In this document: piece by piece, positions 31,512 to 37,791 of the stretch
Layout: every line of letters begins with the position of its first letter
Numbering within the stretch: position 1 is the stretch's first letter
Virus record (IMG/VR): IMGVR_UViG_3300021373_001319
Location: 1-40,304 of that record
Direction: 5' to 3' (one strand)
DNA: 40,304 nt
DNA from: a virus
Position numbers and translations under genes: made by a program
The notes under the pieces: generated by a model
Told to the model about the DNA's origin: nothing
Database searches by the model: none
What the model saw: only the letters and a program-made list of their open reading frames with translations

Positions 31512-33044
31512 TTAGTCAACTACTTCACTGTACAAGTCTATCATTTTCGAGTGTACATCTATCCTATTATCCAGTAACGCGTATATACGTTGCTCCACGG
31601 CAGATCCTTGTAGCTGCACCACCGTACATTTATGTGTCTGCCCTGAACGATGTACCCGTGCATTGGCTTGTGCGTAGGTTTCCAGTGAGCTAGTTGGCGA
31701 CCACCACACCACCGTGTTCGCTGCGGTAAGTGTCACCCCGTGCGCTGCGGATTGTGGTTGTATAACAAGTACTTTTGGGTTATCCGTTTCTTGGAACTGC
31801 TTAAATATCTCAGTTCGTTTTCTAGCGGGTACGTCGCCGCGTATAATGTCAGTCGTTATACCGTCAGCCCGTAACTTGTCTGTGAGTATGTCGATAGCAT
31901 GTCTAAAAGGAACGAACACTAATATCTTTTTGCTAGACTCGTCGATTACTTCGCGCAGTACTTTGTACCTATGAGTAATGTCGAACTCTAGGGAATCTCC
32001 TGCGTCGGTGTACACTGCTCCGGCGCTTATCTGTAGTAACTTGTTCATCGCTACCGCTGCATTCACGGCGGTTATCTCTTCCCCCGCTGCTTGCATAACT
32101 AATTTCTCTTTAAGTATTTTGTAATACTTTTTCTGTTGTCGAGTCATCTCGACCTGTCGCTTCACATACACCATCGGCGGTAAGTCTAAGCACTCTTCCT
32201 TAGTGAAACGTATGGCTGGTTGCAGTGCCCTGAACACTGTCTCGGTAGCGTCGTGTTTCGGCACCCACCGAAACTGTGTCATTTTAATCATTACCATGTC
32301 GCGGAAAGAACTTGCAAAACGCGGAACTGTTTTGGGGTTTACCAACTTGGCGAGGCCATACGCATCCACTGGGCTTTGTGCGGCTGGCGTACCCGTCATT
32401 AGCCACAACCAAGTGTCAGGCGTGACTAACTTGTTAAGGGTCTTCCATCGTTTAGTCTGCGGGTTTTTATAATGCGTAGCTTCGTCGATGATAATGCAGT
32501 CAAACCCACCGGCTGCTATAACATCTTGCACTATCTCCACGCCGTCGTAGTTAATGATGACAAAGTCCGCGCCACCCTCGATTATCTTTCGGCGTTTTTC
32601 TTTTGCCCCATGCGCTACGTCAACCGTTCGGTGCATTGCAAACGTAAACAAGTCTGCTCGCCATGCGCTGTCCATAATAGACAAAGGGCATATCACTAAC
32701 ACGCGGTTGATCTTCCCTTGCTTCATCAAGTAGTCTGCTGCCCATATAGCACTGGCGGTCTTACCCGTACCCTGCTCGTTGAAGCAGAACGACTTCCTAT
32801 TCATAGTAAGAAAACCGGCTGTCTTCTTTTGATGCTCAAACGGCTCGTACTTACCTGTCCACTTATACCTACCCTCTATAGGGGACGGCGCTTTTATGTC
32901 CATGTTGCGTAACGCCTTCGCTTCGTCTAAACCCCAATGTACAGCAACGTCTTTGTCTACCACCTTACTCTTTGGTATTACCGACGTTACTTTTTCTGGG
33001 TTACGCAGCCTAAGCAGTAGGGCTTTGTTTTCAAATATTCTCAT
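31512..33044 (-). CDS. SNF2-type DEAD/DEAH helicase (SF2), 510 aa
   Basis: ATG at 33044 overlaps the stop of the upstream gene (ATGA). The protein has all the expected SF2/SNF2 motifs: Walker A N-E-Q-G-T-G-K-T at 89-96, motif II I-I-I-D-E-A-T at 184-190, motif III T-G-T-P at 217-220, a C-terminal RecA domain with I-L-V-F-V-P-F, and motifs V/VI A-H-G-V-T-L...W-W-S-P-T-S-S-L-E-T-Y-A-Q-A-N-A-R-V-H-R-S-G-Q. Its size is typical of phage SNF2 proteins. By family knowledge it translocates on DNA using ATP, in replication, repair or nucleoprotein remodelling. It is encoded beside two nucleases and a polymerase, which suggests recombination or replication restart. Confidence 0.92.
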   Translation of the reverse strand: MRIFENKALLLRLRNPEKVTSVIPKSKVVDKDVAVHWGLDEAKALRNMDIKAPSPIEGRYKWTGKYEPFEHQKKTAGFLTMNRKSFCFNEQGTGKTASAIWAADYLMKQGKINRVLVICPLSIMDSAWRADLFTFAMHRTVDVAHGAKEKRRKIIEGGADFVIINYDGVEIVQDVIAAGGFDCIIIDEATHYKNPQTKRWKTLNKLVTPDTWLWLMTGTPAAQSPVDAYGLAKLVNPKTVPRFASSFRDMVMIKMTQFRWVPKHDATETVFRALQPAIRFTKEECLDLPPMVYVKRQVEMTRQQKKYYKILKEKLVMQAAGEEITAVNAAVAMNKLLQISAGAVYTDAGDSLEFDITHRYKVLREVIDESSKKILVFVPFRHAIDILTDKLRADGITTDIIRGDVPARKRTEIFKQFQETDNPKVLVIQPQSAAHGVTLTAANTVVWWSPTSSLETYAQANARVHRSGQTHKCTVVQLQGSAVEQRIYALLDNRIDVHSKMIDLYSEVVD

Positions 33045-33322
33045 TTTTTCTTCTTGTAGTTGCGTTTACGGTTAGCAGAAGAACTCTCTACCTTATACCC
33101 ATCTTTGTTCGACCCACCTTTAGACAAGGCTTTGTTGTGCGAGACATCTTTGCCCTCACGTTTATCGGCACGCCCGTCACCGTTCTTGTCACCGCCATTC
33201 TTCTTGGCTTTTTTATCTAACGCACGCCTAGCTCGTTGGCGTTCCATCCTTGCTGCGTGTTCTTTCGTGCCCACGGCGGGGTTCTTCTGTGACTTGCGGT
33301 CTGCTGGATTCTTGTACGGCAT
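33041..33322 (-). CDS. Small Lys-rich HNH-like protein, 93 aa
   Basis: ATG at 33322. The stop overlaps the SNF2 start (ATGA). The N-terminal half is very basic helix. The C-terminal half reads G-K-D-V-S-H-N-K-A-L-S-K-G-G-S-N-K-D-G-Y-K-V-E-S-S-S-A-N-R-K-R-N-Y. This resembles the core of HNH nucleases (D-x-x-H-x-x-P-x-S-x-G-G...N) but lacks the usual extra zinc Cys and some catalytic features. It may be a degenerate HNH protein or a nicking or DNA-binding protein. Phage-encoded homologues next to SNF2 helicases are familiar to me but uncharacterised. It overlaps the 61-residue gene by 95 bases. Confidence 0.68.
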   Translation of the reverse strand: MPYKNPADRKSQKNPAVGTKEHAARMERQRARRALDKKAKKNGGDKNGDGRADKREGKDVSHNKALSKGGSNKDGYKVESSSANRKRNYKKKK

Positions 33323-33413
33323 TTTTAGTTACCTCGTTGTGTTTAAATATGCGATCAAACTCTGCGTTAAATCGCTCTAAGTTTGCTGGTCTTTGTCTAC
33401 TACCCTTACTCAT
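33228..33413 (-). CDS. Conserved small phage protein (MSKGSxxRP type), 61 aa
   Basis: ATG at 33413 overlaps the stop of the nuclease gene (ATGA). The N-terminus M-S-K-G-S-R-Q-R-P...F-D-R-I-F-K has the pattern of a widespread small phage protein of unknown role. The C-terminal 30 residues are charged and probably disordered. They are encoded in the 95-base overlap with the start of the next gene in another frame. The well-conserved N-terminus supports the gene; where exactly the protein ends is certain because the stop is clear. Function is unknown. Confidence 0.68.
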   Translation of the reverse strand: MSKGSRQRPANLERFNAEFDRIFKHNEVTKNAVQESSRPQVTEEPRRGHERTRSKDGTPTS

Positions 33414-34096
33414 TTATTTCTCCCGTTGTGCGGACATTCTAAGACATCGCAATGCCTGTAACACAGCCCACTTGTTTTAGCGTTCCAAACGTCGTTATCG
33501 AGCGCTTCTTTCATCTGTAGGAACTCGTTGTTCCACTTATACCACTTGTCCCCGACCCGGGTAGAACTAACCTCATTAGTGATAAGTTCTTTTGCTACTA
33601 GGAACAGTAAGCCCCCCTTCACTCGCTCAACTTCTGGAAAGTGTTTGAATACTGCAAGAGCCATCAACTCCAGTTGCCCCTTGTCAGCGTACTTGGTGTT
33701 CTTCCCTGTTTTGTAGTCAACAACCCACGCTAACTTGTCTTCCCTGTTCAAGATAATAAGGTCAGCGATACCTCTGAACCACGCTTCGTCATCTTTGAAC
33801 CCACACGGGCGGCGATCTTCAGTCAGCCCTAGTTCGTACTCACACAACTTCTCACCCTTAATATCTTTGAGGGCTTCGAGCGCAGGGATAACGTACTCGT
33901 ACTTTTTAGGTACGGGTTTGTCATCGCGTATGTACTCCTCGCAGGCAAGGTGAACGTCTGTCCCGTAACGCATCGCTTCTGTTTCAACAGTCGGATATTG
34001 CTGCAATATCTTTGTGTGGTAGAACTGCTTAGGGCATTGTTGAAACGCCTTTATCTTACTGAACGACCACGGGACGATGTTACCTTTACTTGCCAT
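33410..34096 (-). CDS. Cas4/RecB-like PD-(D/E)XK nuclease, 228 aa
   Basis: I chose ATG at 34096 (GGGAG upstream) over TTG at 34102. Residues about 7-25 include S-F-S-K-I-K-A-F-Q-Q-C-P. The nuclease core has R-Y-G-T-D-V-H (His49), G-I-A-D-L-I-I-L (Asp112), V-V-D-Y-K-T-G-K (Asp127, Lys129) and Q-L-E-L-M-A-L-A-V-F (Gln141). Cys21 plus Cys212, Cys216 and Cys221 match the one-plus-three cysteine spacing of Cas4/AddB-type Fe-S nucleases. It should be an exonuclease or endonuclease that processes DNA ends with the SNF2 helicase encoded just downstream. The C-terminal Cys set makes it more Cas4-like than a plain RecB nuclease. There is no CRISPR array or other cas gene here. Confidence 0.87.
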   Translation of the reverse strand: MASKGNIVPWSFSKIKAFQQCPKQFYHTKILQQYPTVETEAMRYGTDVHLACEEYIRDDKPVPKKYEYVIPALEALKDIKGEKLCEYELGLTEDRRPCGFKDDEAWFRGIADLIILNREDKLAWVVDYKTGKNTKYADKGQLELMALAVFKHFPEVERVKGGLLFLVAKELITNEVSSTRVGDKWYKWNNEFLQMKEALDNDVWNAKTSGLCYRHCDVLECPHNGRNK

Positions 34097-34274
34097 TTTC
34101 AAACTCCCATACTGTTTTTAGTTTACGGTAGTTATTTCGAGCAGCATCACAAGCATCGGCAGCAATAGCAGCAACATGGGCAGCGTCATAAGCTGCCTTA
34201 TCAGCAACATAAGCTGCATACTGGCTGGAGACTAACTCCTCCTTTGCCTCGTCAACTTCTTTCTTGGTTACCAT
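34086..34274 (-). CDS. Alanine-rich helical protein B, 62 aa (paralogue of the upstream gene)
   Basis: I prefer ATG at 34274 because GGAGAGAG lies just upstream and homology with the neighbouring gene begins there. ATG at 34292 and TTG at 34298 are alternatives. The protein is a single Ala-rich amphipathic helix (A-A-Y-D-A-A-H-V-A-A-I-A-A-D-A-C) ending in N-N-Y-R-K-L-K-T-V-W-E-F-E-N. Its start (V-T-K-K-E-V-D-E-A) and end (Y-[RQ]-K-L-K-x-V-[WF]-E) match the 82-residue protein upstream, so the pair arose by tandem duplication. It overlaps the nuclease gene start by 11 bases. Function is unknown; it may be a small oligomeric helical protein. Confidence 0.6.
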   Translation of the reverse strand: MVTKKEVDEAKEELVSSQYAAYVADKAAYDAAHVAAIAADACDAARNNYRKLKTVWEFENGK

Positions 34275-34500
34275 CACTCTCTCCACTTTCATTTTCAAAC
34301 ACCCGCTTTAGTTTTTGGTATTTGACCCAAGCAGCATCAACAACAGCATCAGTAGCCTTAGCAGCAGCAGCAGCCTCATCAGCAGCATAAAGAGCCTTCC
34401 AAGCAGCAGCACAAGCCTTATCAACATCTTCTTGAGTTACATTCGAGCTATAATGATGATCCCCCATATTTAACCACCTGCGTAATTCATCACCCTTCAT
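34252..34500 (-). CDS. Alanine-rich helical protein A, 82 aa
   Basis: ATG at 34500 has AAGGAG upstream and overlaps the zinc-ribbon stop (ATGA). Residues 1-20 (M-K-G-D-E-L-R-R-W-L-N-M-G-D-H-H-Y) are unlike its paralogue. The middle is Ala-rich helix (A-A-A-W-K-A-L-Y-A-A-D-E-A-A-A-A-A-K-A), followed by W-V-K-Y-Q-K-L-K-R-V-F-E-N-E. The DNA has short gcagca runs, typical of slippage-prone Ala codons. It overlaps the paralogue by 23 bases. No known family was recognised. Similar short Ala-rich phage helices are uncharacterised. Production is probably linked to the polymerase operon by translational coupling. Confidence 0.63.
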   Translation of the reverse strand: MKGDELRRWLNMGDHHYSSNVTQEDVDKACAAAWKALYAADEAAAAAKATDAVVDAAWVKYQKLKRVFENESGESDGNQERS

Positions 34501-34637
34501 GATTTATCTCCTTTTGTTTCATCGTACTTGCGGTCTGCGTCAATTTCTTCTTGGCACGTTACGCATGTTAGTGGGTTCGGCATAGGGTCTAGTGAGACCA
34601 GATCCCCACAGTGTTGGCAGTCAAAGTGATCTTCCAT
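34497..34637 (-). CDS. Zinc-ribbon mini-protein, 46 aa
   Basis: I read this gene directly: ATG at 34637 shares a base with the polymerase stop (TAATG), and its TGA overlaps the next ATG (ATGA at 34500). The protein has F-D-C-Q-H-C-G and L-T-C-V-T-C-Q, two CxxC knuckles 14 residues apart, which fits a zinc ribbon, then a charged tail ending K-G-D-K-S. Perfect stop/start coupling on both sides is strong evidence that it is expressed. Such tiny ribbons often bind nucleic acid or protein partners. A role with the polymerase is inferred from position. Confidence 0.72.
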   Translation of the reverse strand: MEDHFDCQHCGDLVSLDPMPNPLTCVTCQEEIDADRKYDETKGDKS

Positions 34638-36460
34638 TATTCGCAATCTCCATAAGCTCTAGCCGCACCGCTCTCACATTCTAACGGCAACCCTTCACAC
34701 CATGCAGGTACATGACGCATACACTGCTCCACATACGCTTGCCCCTCGGACAACTCGTCGTCAGGTACGGCAACGATAAGACTATCGTGTACTGTCATAA
34801 GTACTCGGTACCGCTTCTCGATAAGTAAAAACTGCTCGCCGATAATAACGCGTGCAAGTGCTTGGCAGATGTTCTCTGTCATCGAGCCACCATAGATGCG
34901 CGCTCGGCCTTTACGTGTTTTATAACTGAACTCCTTACCCTTCTCGCCTTGCTCGTAGTCCAGTTCGTCGTACCGTATAGCAAGACCGTTGGGTAACATG
35001 ACATTAGTCCCGTCTACGGTAATGAGGTTGTTCTTACCTATGGCGCAAGGCTCCCGATTAAACATTTTCACTAACATGTTCTGGCAGTCACGCCAAAACT
35101 GTACGATCTTCCAATTCTCCTCACGATAGATTTTTATAGTGCGTTGTGCTTCTGGTAAGTCTATGACAACTCCTGTCTGTGCGCGTAGTTGTTCTTTAAA
35201 GCGTGGCGCTCCCATACCATACCCCGCGCCCAGTATCGTAGTCTTGCCGACGAAACGCTGCTCCTTGGTAACGTCTTTCTCGTCCGCCGCGTATATCTTG
35301 GTGGACATCTTTTTATATACGTCTTTCTTATCACGGAACGCTTGGACTAAATCTTCTTGCCCTGCTAACCACGCCAACACTCGCGCCTCTATCTGCGACG
35401 AGTCACAGTCAACTAATGTGTATCCTTTGGGAGCGAGTATACCTTTCTTGAGTTTCTTGCCGTCCTTACCACGACTCGGTAAGTTCTGTAGGTTTATCTT
35501 ATCATCACCACCCCACCGCCCAGTATGTGCGGCGTAGTACTTAATAGGTACAGGAAGTAGTCCTCGTTTGGATATACCGATAAACCTCTCGGTACGAGTT
35601 TCTTCTAACGTAGACTTAGTACCCAGCCTTGCAGCGACTAACGCTTGTACTTGTGGGTTAGGGTGTTCGGCTAAGGCAAGAAACCCTTTATCGGTTTTCG
35701 CAAACGCGAACGTTTCTTTACCCGTACTAGGGCTAATCTTTAACGGCGGGGCTACGCCCTGCTCGGCCAACAATGCAGCAAACTTAGGGTTACTCATAAG
35801 TTCTTTCTTGTCAGTGGCGCAGTTCTGTAGCAGTTCTTCTTTGCGAGTCTTAACGTCCTGCAAGTGCAGGTTAAGCATAGTGCCGTCAAGTTCTAGTACT
35901 GGCTCGACAAACATACGCAGGGTAGCGTGTATAAGCCTTAGCTCAGACTTGGGGAAATCTTTGCCCATGAGTCTAAACAAATCAAAACATATCTCAACGT
36001 CATCTACGCAGTAGTCACCGTATGCAGATAGTTCTTCTACGGTAAAATCTTCTCGGTGTTTTCCCTTGGCGTCCGCAACGGCTGTACCCTTGGGGCGTAA
36101 CCTATACTTCGTAGCAAGTGCCGCGAGAGACCCACCAACTTCCACCCCATGAATAGCACGGGCAATACACAAAGTGCAGGAATAGCGGCGAGGATAGATA
36201 TTGTAATGCCAACCAAGAACAGCGCCATCGAACATATAATTGTGAGCGACAACCAAACTATTTTGCCAATCGAAACTATCGAGGAATTGTTTTGTCTCTT
36301 CATAAGTACCACTCGCCCATTGTGTTGGTTGGTTGTTTACTTTCACGCCTACGCCGATAACTTCAAACCGTTCGTCGCGTATGTATTCTTCCGTGGTCAT
36401 CTTAAATAACGAGAAGTCCTTATCGTAGTACGTCTCGAAGTCTAGGGTTATCAAGTCCAT
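34637..36460 (-). CDS. DNA polymerase I (family A) with 3'-5' exonuclease, 607 aa
   Basis: ATG at 36460 overlaps the preceding TGA (TGATG); GTG at 36463 is an alternative. The 3'-5' exonuclease has L-D-F-E-T (Asp7, Glu9), N-Y-M-F-D-G (Asp78) and Y-C-V-D-D (Tyr150, Asp154). The polymerase has T-G-R-W and N-L-Q-N-L-P, motif A V-D-C-D-S-S-Q-I-E-A-R (Asp353), motif B K-T-T-I-L-G-A-G-Y-G and motif C V-H-D-S-L (His558, Asp559). There is no 5'-3' exonuclease domain, as usual for phage enzymes. Leu410 lies at the position of E. coli Phe762. It copies the phage genome with the primase-helicase and SSB of the same operon. Length is typical for short phage PolA. Confidence 0.95.
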   Translation of the reverse strand: MDLITLDFETYYDKDFSLFKMTTEEYIRDERFEVIGVGVKVNNQPTQWASGTYEETKQFLDSFDWQNSLVVAHNYMFDGAVLGWHYNIYPRRYSCTLCIARAIHGVEVGGSLAALATKYRLRPKGTAVADAKGKHREDFTVEELSAYGDYCVDDVEICFDLFRLMGKDFPKSELRLIHATLRMFVEPVLELDGTMLNLHLQDVKTRKEELLQNCATDKKELMSNPKFAALLAEQGVAPPLKISPSTGKETFAFAKTDKGFLALAEHPNPQVQALVAARLGTKSTLEETRTERFIGISKRGLLPVPIKYYAAHTGRWGGDDKINLQNLPSRGKDGKKLKKGILAPKGYTLVDCDSSQIEARVLAWLAGQEDLVQAFRDKKDVYKKMSTKIYAADEKDVTKEQRFVGKTTILGAGYGMGAPRFKEQLRAQTGVVIDLPEAQRTIKIYREENWKIVQFWRDCQNMLVKMFNREPCAIGKNNLITVDGTNVMLPNGLAIRYDELDYEQGEKGKEFSYKTRKGRARIYGGSMTENICQALARVIIGEQFLLIEKRYRVLMTVHDSLIVAVPDDELSEGQAYVEQCMRHVPAWCEGLPLECESGAARAYGDCE

Positions 36461-36819
36461 CACAAGACCCCCCGCGTTTTGGCAGCAGCTTCGCCACTTA
36501 ATGCAAAATACGCAGCACCGTCTTCGTAGTTATCTTGTCTATATCCGCCTTGTTGGCTACGTACAGCCTTCAACAAGGTCATGAATAACCACCCACGTTC
36601 TTCTGTATCTATGCGACCGTCGCCAGTAACAGCGTTGAATGCAGCCACTGTAGCAGCCATAGAACGTTCACCTTCAGGTTGATCGTACGTATCCGCACGA
36701 TCTTGCATATGCGCTGCGGCTGCCGAAAGAAATTCGTGTGCCTGCGGGTTTTTTGAGACCTGTTCCTCGCGTCTAGTAACGACGCGATCAGGTATTGTTT
36801 TGCCTGTAGTAGCTTTCAT
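36460..36819 (-). CDS. DUF6378-like phage protein, 119 aa
   Basis: ATG at 36819 has GGGAG upstream. Its TGA overlaps the polymerase start. The conserved core reads A-A-A-H-M-Q-D-R-A-D-T-Y-D-Q-P-E-G-E-R-S-M, then A-T-V-A-A-F-N-A-V-T-G, G-W-L-F-M-T-L-L-K-A-V-R-S-Q and N-Y-E-D-G-A-A-Y. This matches DUF6378 from memory. It is helical and cytoplasmic. The pattern of Asp/Glu residues in helices recalls all-alpha NTP pyrophosphohydrolase folds, but the link is speculative. It sits directly before the polymerase, so a role in nucleotide supply or replication is plausible but unproven. Confidence 0.75.
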   Translation of the reverse strand: MKATTGKTIPDRVVTRREEQVSKNPQAHEFLSAAAAHMQDRADTYDQPEGERSMAATVAAFNAVTGDGRIDTEERGWLFMTLLKAVRSQQGGYRQDNYEDGAAYFALSGEAAAKTRGVL

Positions 36820-36839
36820 GTCATTCTCCCAAATGATGA

Positions 36840-37178
36840 TTATAAGTTTTCTAAATTAAAATCAAACTCCAGTTGGTTAGGGTCTACATACTCACCGTTA
36901 AGCATAGCTTTCACGTCGTGCATGTTCTCCTCGTTGACTACCTCCGATACTCCCCCGCTCACGAGTATGTGGTACAAGTTCTTCTCTTGCAGTGCGGTTG
37001 GTTTGTTCTTCCCCGCCTTGCATTCAAACGCAAAGAACTTCCCCTCGTAGCACCCAACTATGTCCGGCACTCCGCTCTTACCATACCCGCCAGTGGCAGG
37101 GTAGAAGTAGTAACAATCCAACTCCTTTAGGTAGCTAGTTACTACCTTTTTTACTTTCGCTTCCGGTGTCATCGCCAT
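36840..37178 (-). CDS. VRR-NUC domain nuclease, 112 aa
   Basis: ATG at 37178 has GGAGG upstream, located inside the overlapping 53-residue gene. The VRR-NUC core is clear: Y-P-A-T-G-G-Y-G-K-S-G-V-P-D-I-V-G (Asp39), F-F-A-F-E-C-K-A-G (Glu52, Lys54) and T-A-L-Q (Gln64). A C-terminal helical tail follows. Stand-alone VRR-NUC proteins of about this size are common in phages and act as structure-specific (Holliday junction or flap) nucleases, related to the FAN1 nuclease domain. Here it probably resolves or trims replication and recombination intermediates together with the SNF2 helicase and Cas4-like nuclease. Confidence 0.9.
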   Translation of the reverse strand: MAMTPEAKVKKVVTSYLKELDCYYFYPATGGYGKSGVPDIVGCYEGKFFAFECKAGKNKPTALQEKNLYHILVSGGVSEVVNEENMHDVKAMLNGEYVDPNQLEFDFNLENL

Positions 37179-37296
37179 CTACAGCCTCCGATAATATTTT
37201 ATGGACTTCTTCTAACGCTACAGCAATACGGTATAGAGAGTTTTCCGCACGAAGTATTGCCTTTAACGCTGCGTGTTCATCGCCGTTATTTTTCAT
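37135..37296 (-). CDS. Small helical protein, 53 aa
   Basis: I read this gene directly from the - strand: ATG at 37296 overlaps the stop of the upstream gene by 11 bases, and the ORF runs to TAG at 37135, overlapping VRR-NUC by 44 bases. The protein (MKNNGDEHAALKAI... then Y-R-I-A-V-A-L-E-E-V-H-K-I-L) forms one amphipathic helix and a short polar Ser/Lys/Gly tail. It fills an otherwise empty stretch of about 115 bases in a gene-dense operon. It is too short for family recognition. Confidence 0.5.
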   Translation of the reverse strand: MKNNGDEHAALKAILRAENSLYRIAVALEEVHKILSEAVDGDDTGSESKKGSN

Positions 37297-37591
37297 TTAC
37301 ATCCTCTCCCTCAATCGCTAGCCAATAACAATCACGCGAGGAGCGTCTACCTACTCGCGAGATATAATCACAACTACCGTCCTCGGGGTGCATAACTTTG
37401 AGCACAGCAATTTTCCTTTGTGCCCACTCGGGCAGTTCATCAAAGGAATCGTATGCCGCTTCAAGGGGTATGTCAATACCTTTGCGCGTCGCCTCGTTTG
37501 CCATCAAGACACAATTGATCTTGCCATCAAAATACGACACTACCCAGAAGTTATTATAGAGTAACATCCGGTTCGGTAGTTCGCGTCTCAT
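37286..37591 (-). CDS. Hypothetical protein, 101 aa, related to the C-terminus of the 305-aa protein
   Basis: I chose ATG at 37591 (GGAGGGAAG upstream, TAATG overlap with the previous gene) over an upstream GTG at 37606. The protein is mixed alpha/beta with W-V-V-S-Y-F-D-G-K-I-N near the start. The segment L-P-E-W-A-Q-R-K-I-A-V-L-K-V...Y-I-S-R-V-G...C-Y-W-L resembles L-P-E-E-L-R-A-K-L-A-V-L-E-V...Y-V-H-M-V-G...Y-Y-L near the end of the 305-residue protein two genes upstream. The two probably share a duplicated domain. I cannot assign a function. Confidence 0.7.
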   Translation of the reverse strand: MRRELPNRMLLYNNFWVVSYFDGKINCVLMANEATRKGIDIPLEAAYDSFDELPEWAQRKIAVLKVMHPEDGSCDYISRVGRRSSRDCYWLAIEGEDVNEK

Positions 37592-37791
37592 TACTTCCCT
37601 CCCCACGGGCGGGTGTTATCCCGCTCCCGTTTGTTTTGGTTTTCGATGATGATACGAAGATGCGTAATGTCTTCACTGAGTTCGTGCAGTTGCAGTGAAC
37701 GTTGTTGGTGTAGCCCATCGACGTACCACATACCAAAGCTAACACCCACCACGATAACAACGATCACTATTGCGTCTAGTACCTTAAACAT
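37591..37791 (-). CDS. Small membrane protein with coiled coil, 66 aa
   Basis: ATG at 37791 overlaps the end of the 305-residue gene by 8 bases; an upstream in-frame start at 37842 would overlap it by much more. Residues 5-25 (D-A-I-V-I-V-V-I-V-V-G-V-S-F-G-M-W) are one membrane segment. The rest is a charged helix with heptad-like leucines (L-Q-L-H-E-L-S-E-D-I-T-H-L-R-I-I-I-E). The shape recalls i-spanins, but it lies in the replication operon, far from the lysis genes. It could instead act at the host membrane, for example in superinfection exclusion or anchoring of replication. Function is unknown. Confidence 0.62.
   Translation of the reverse strand: MFKVLDAIVIVVIVVGVSFGMWYVDGLHQQRSLQLHELSEDITHLRIIIENQNKRERDNTRPWGGK

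Noticed and set aside
32203-32472. + strand ORFs over the SNF2 helicase gene (89 and 60 aa)
   Set aside because: They are in the shadow of a helicase with all expected motifs, and no other + strand gene is present in the right half of the window.
33410-34096. Idea that the Cas4-like gene is part of a CRISPR system
   Set aside because: No repeat-spacer array and no other cas gene in the window; phage Cas4-like nucleases are normally part of recombination modules.
34344-34384. Possible microsatellite of gcagca type as a separate repeat element
   Set aside because: It is a short run of alanine codons inside the 82-aa gene, interrupted and explained by the protein composition.
36037-36312. 91-aa hydrophobic - strand ORF inside the polymerase gene
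   Set aside because: It lies wholly within the polymerase exonuclease region in another frame, with no room for a separate gene.
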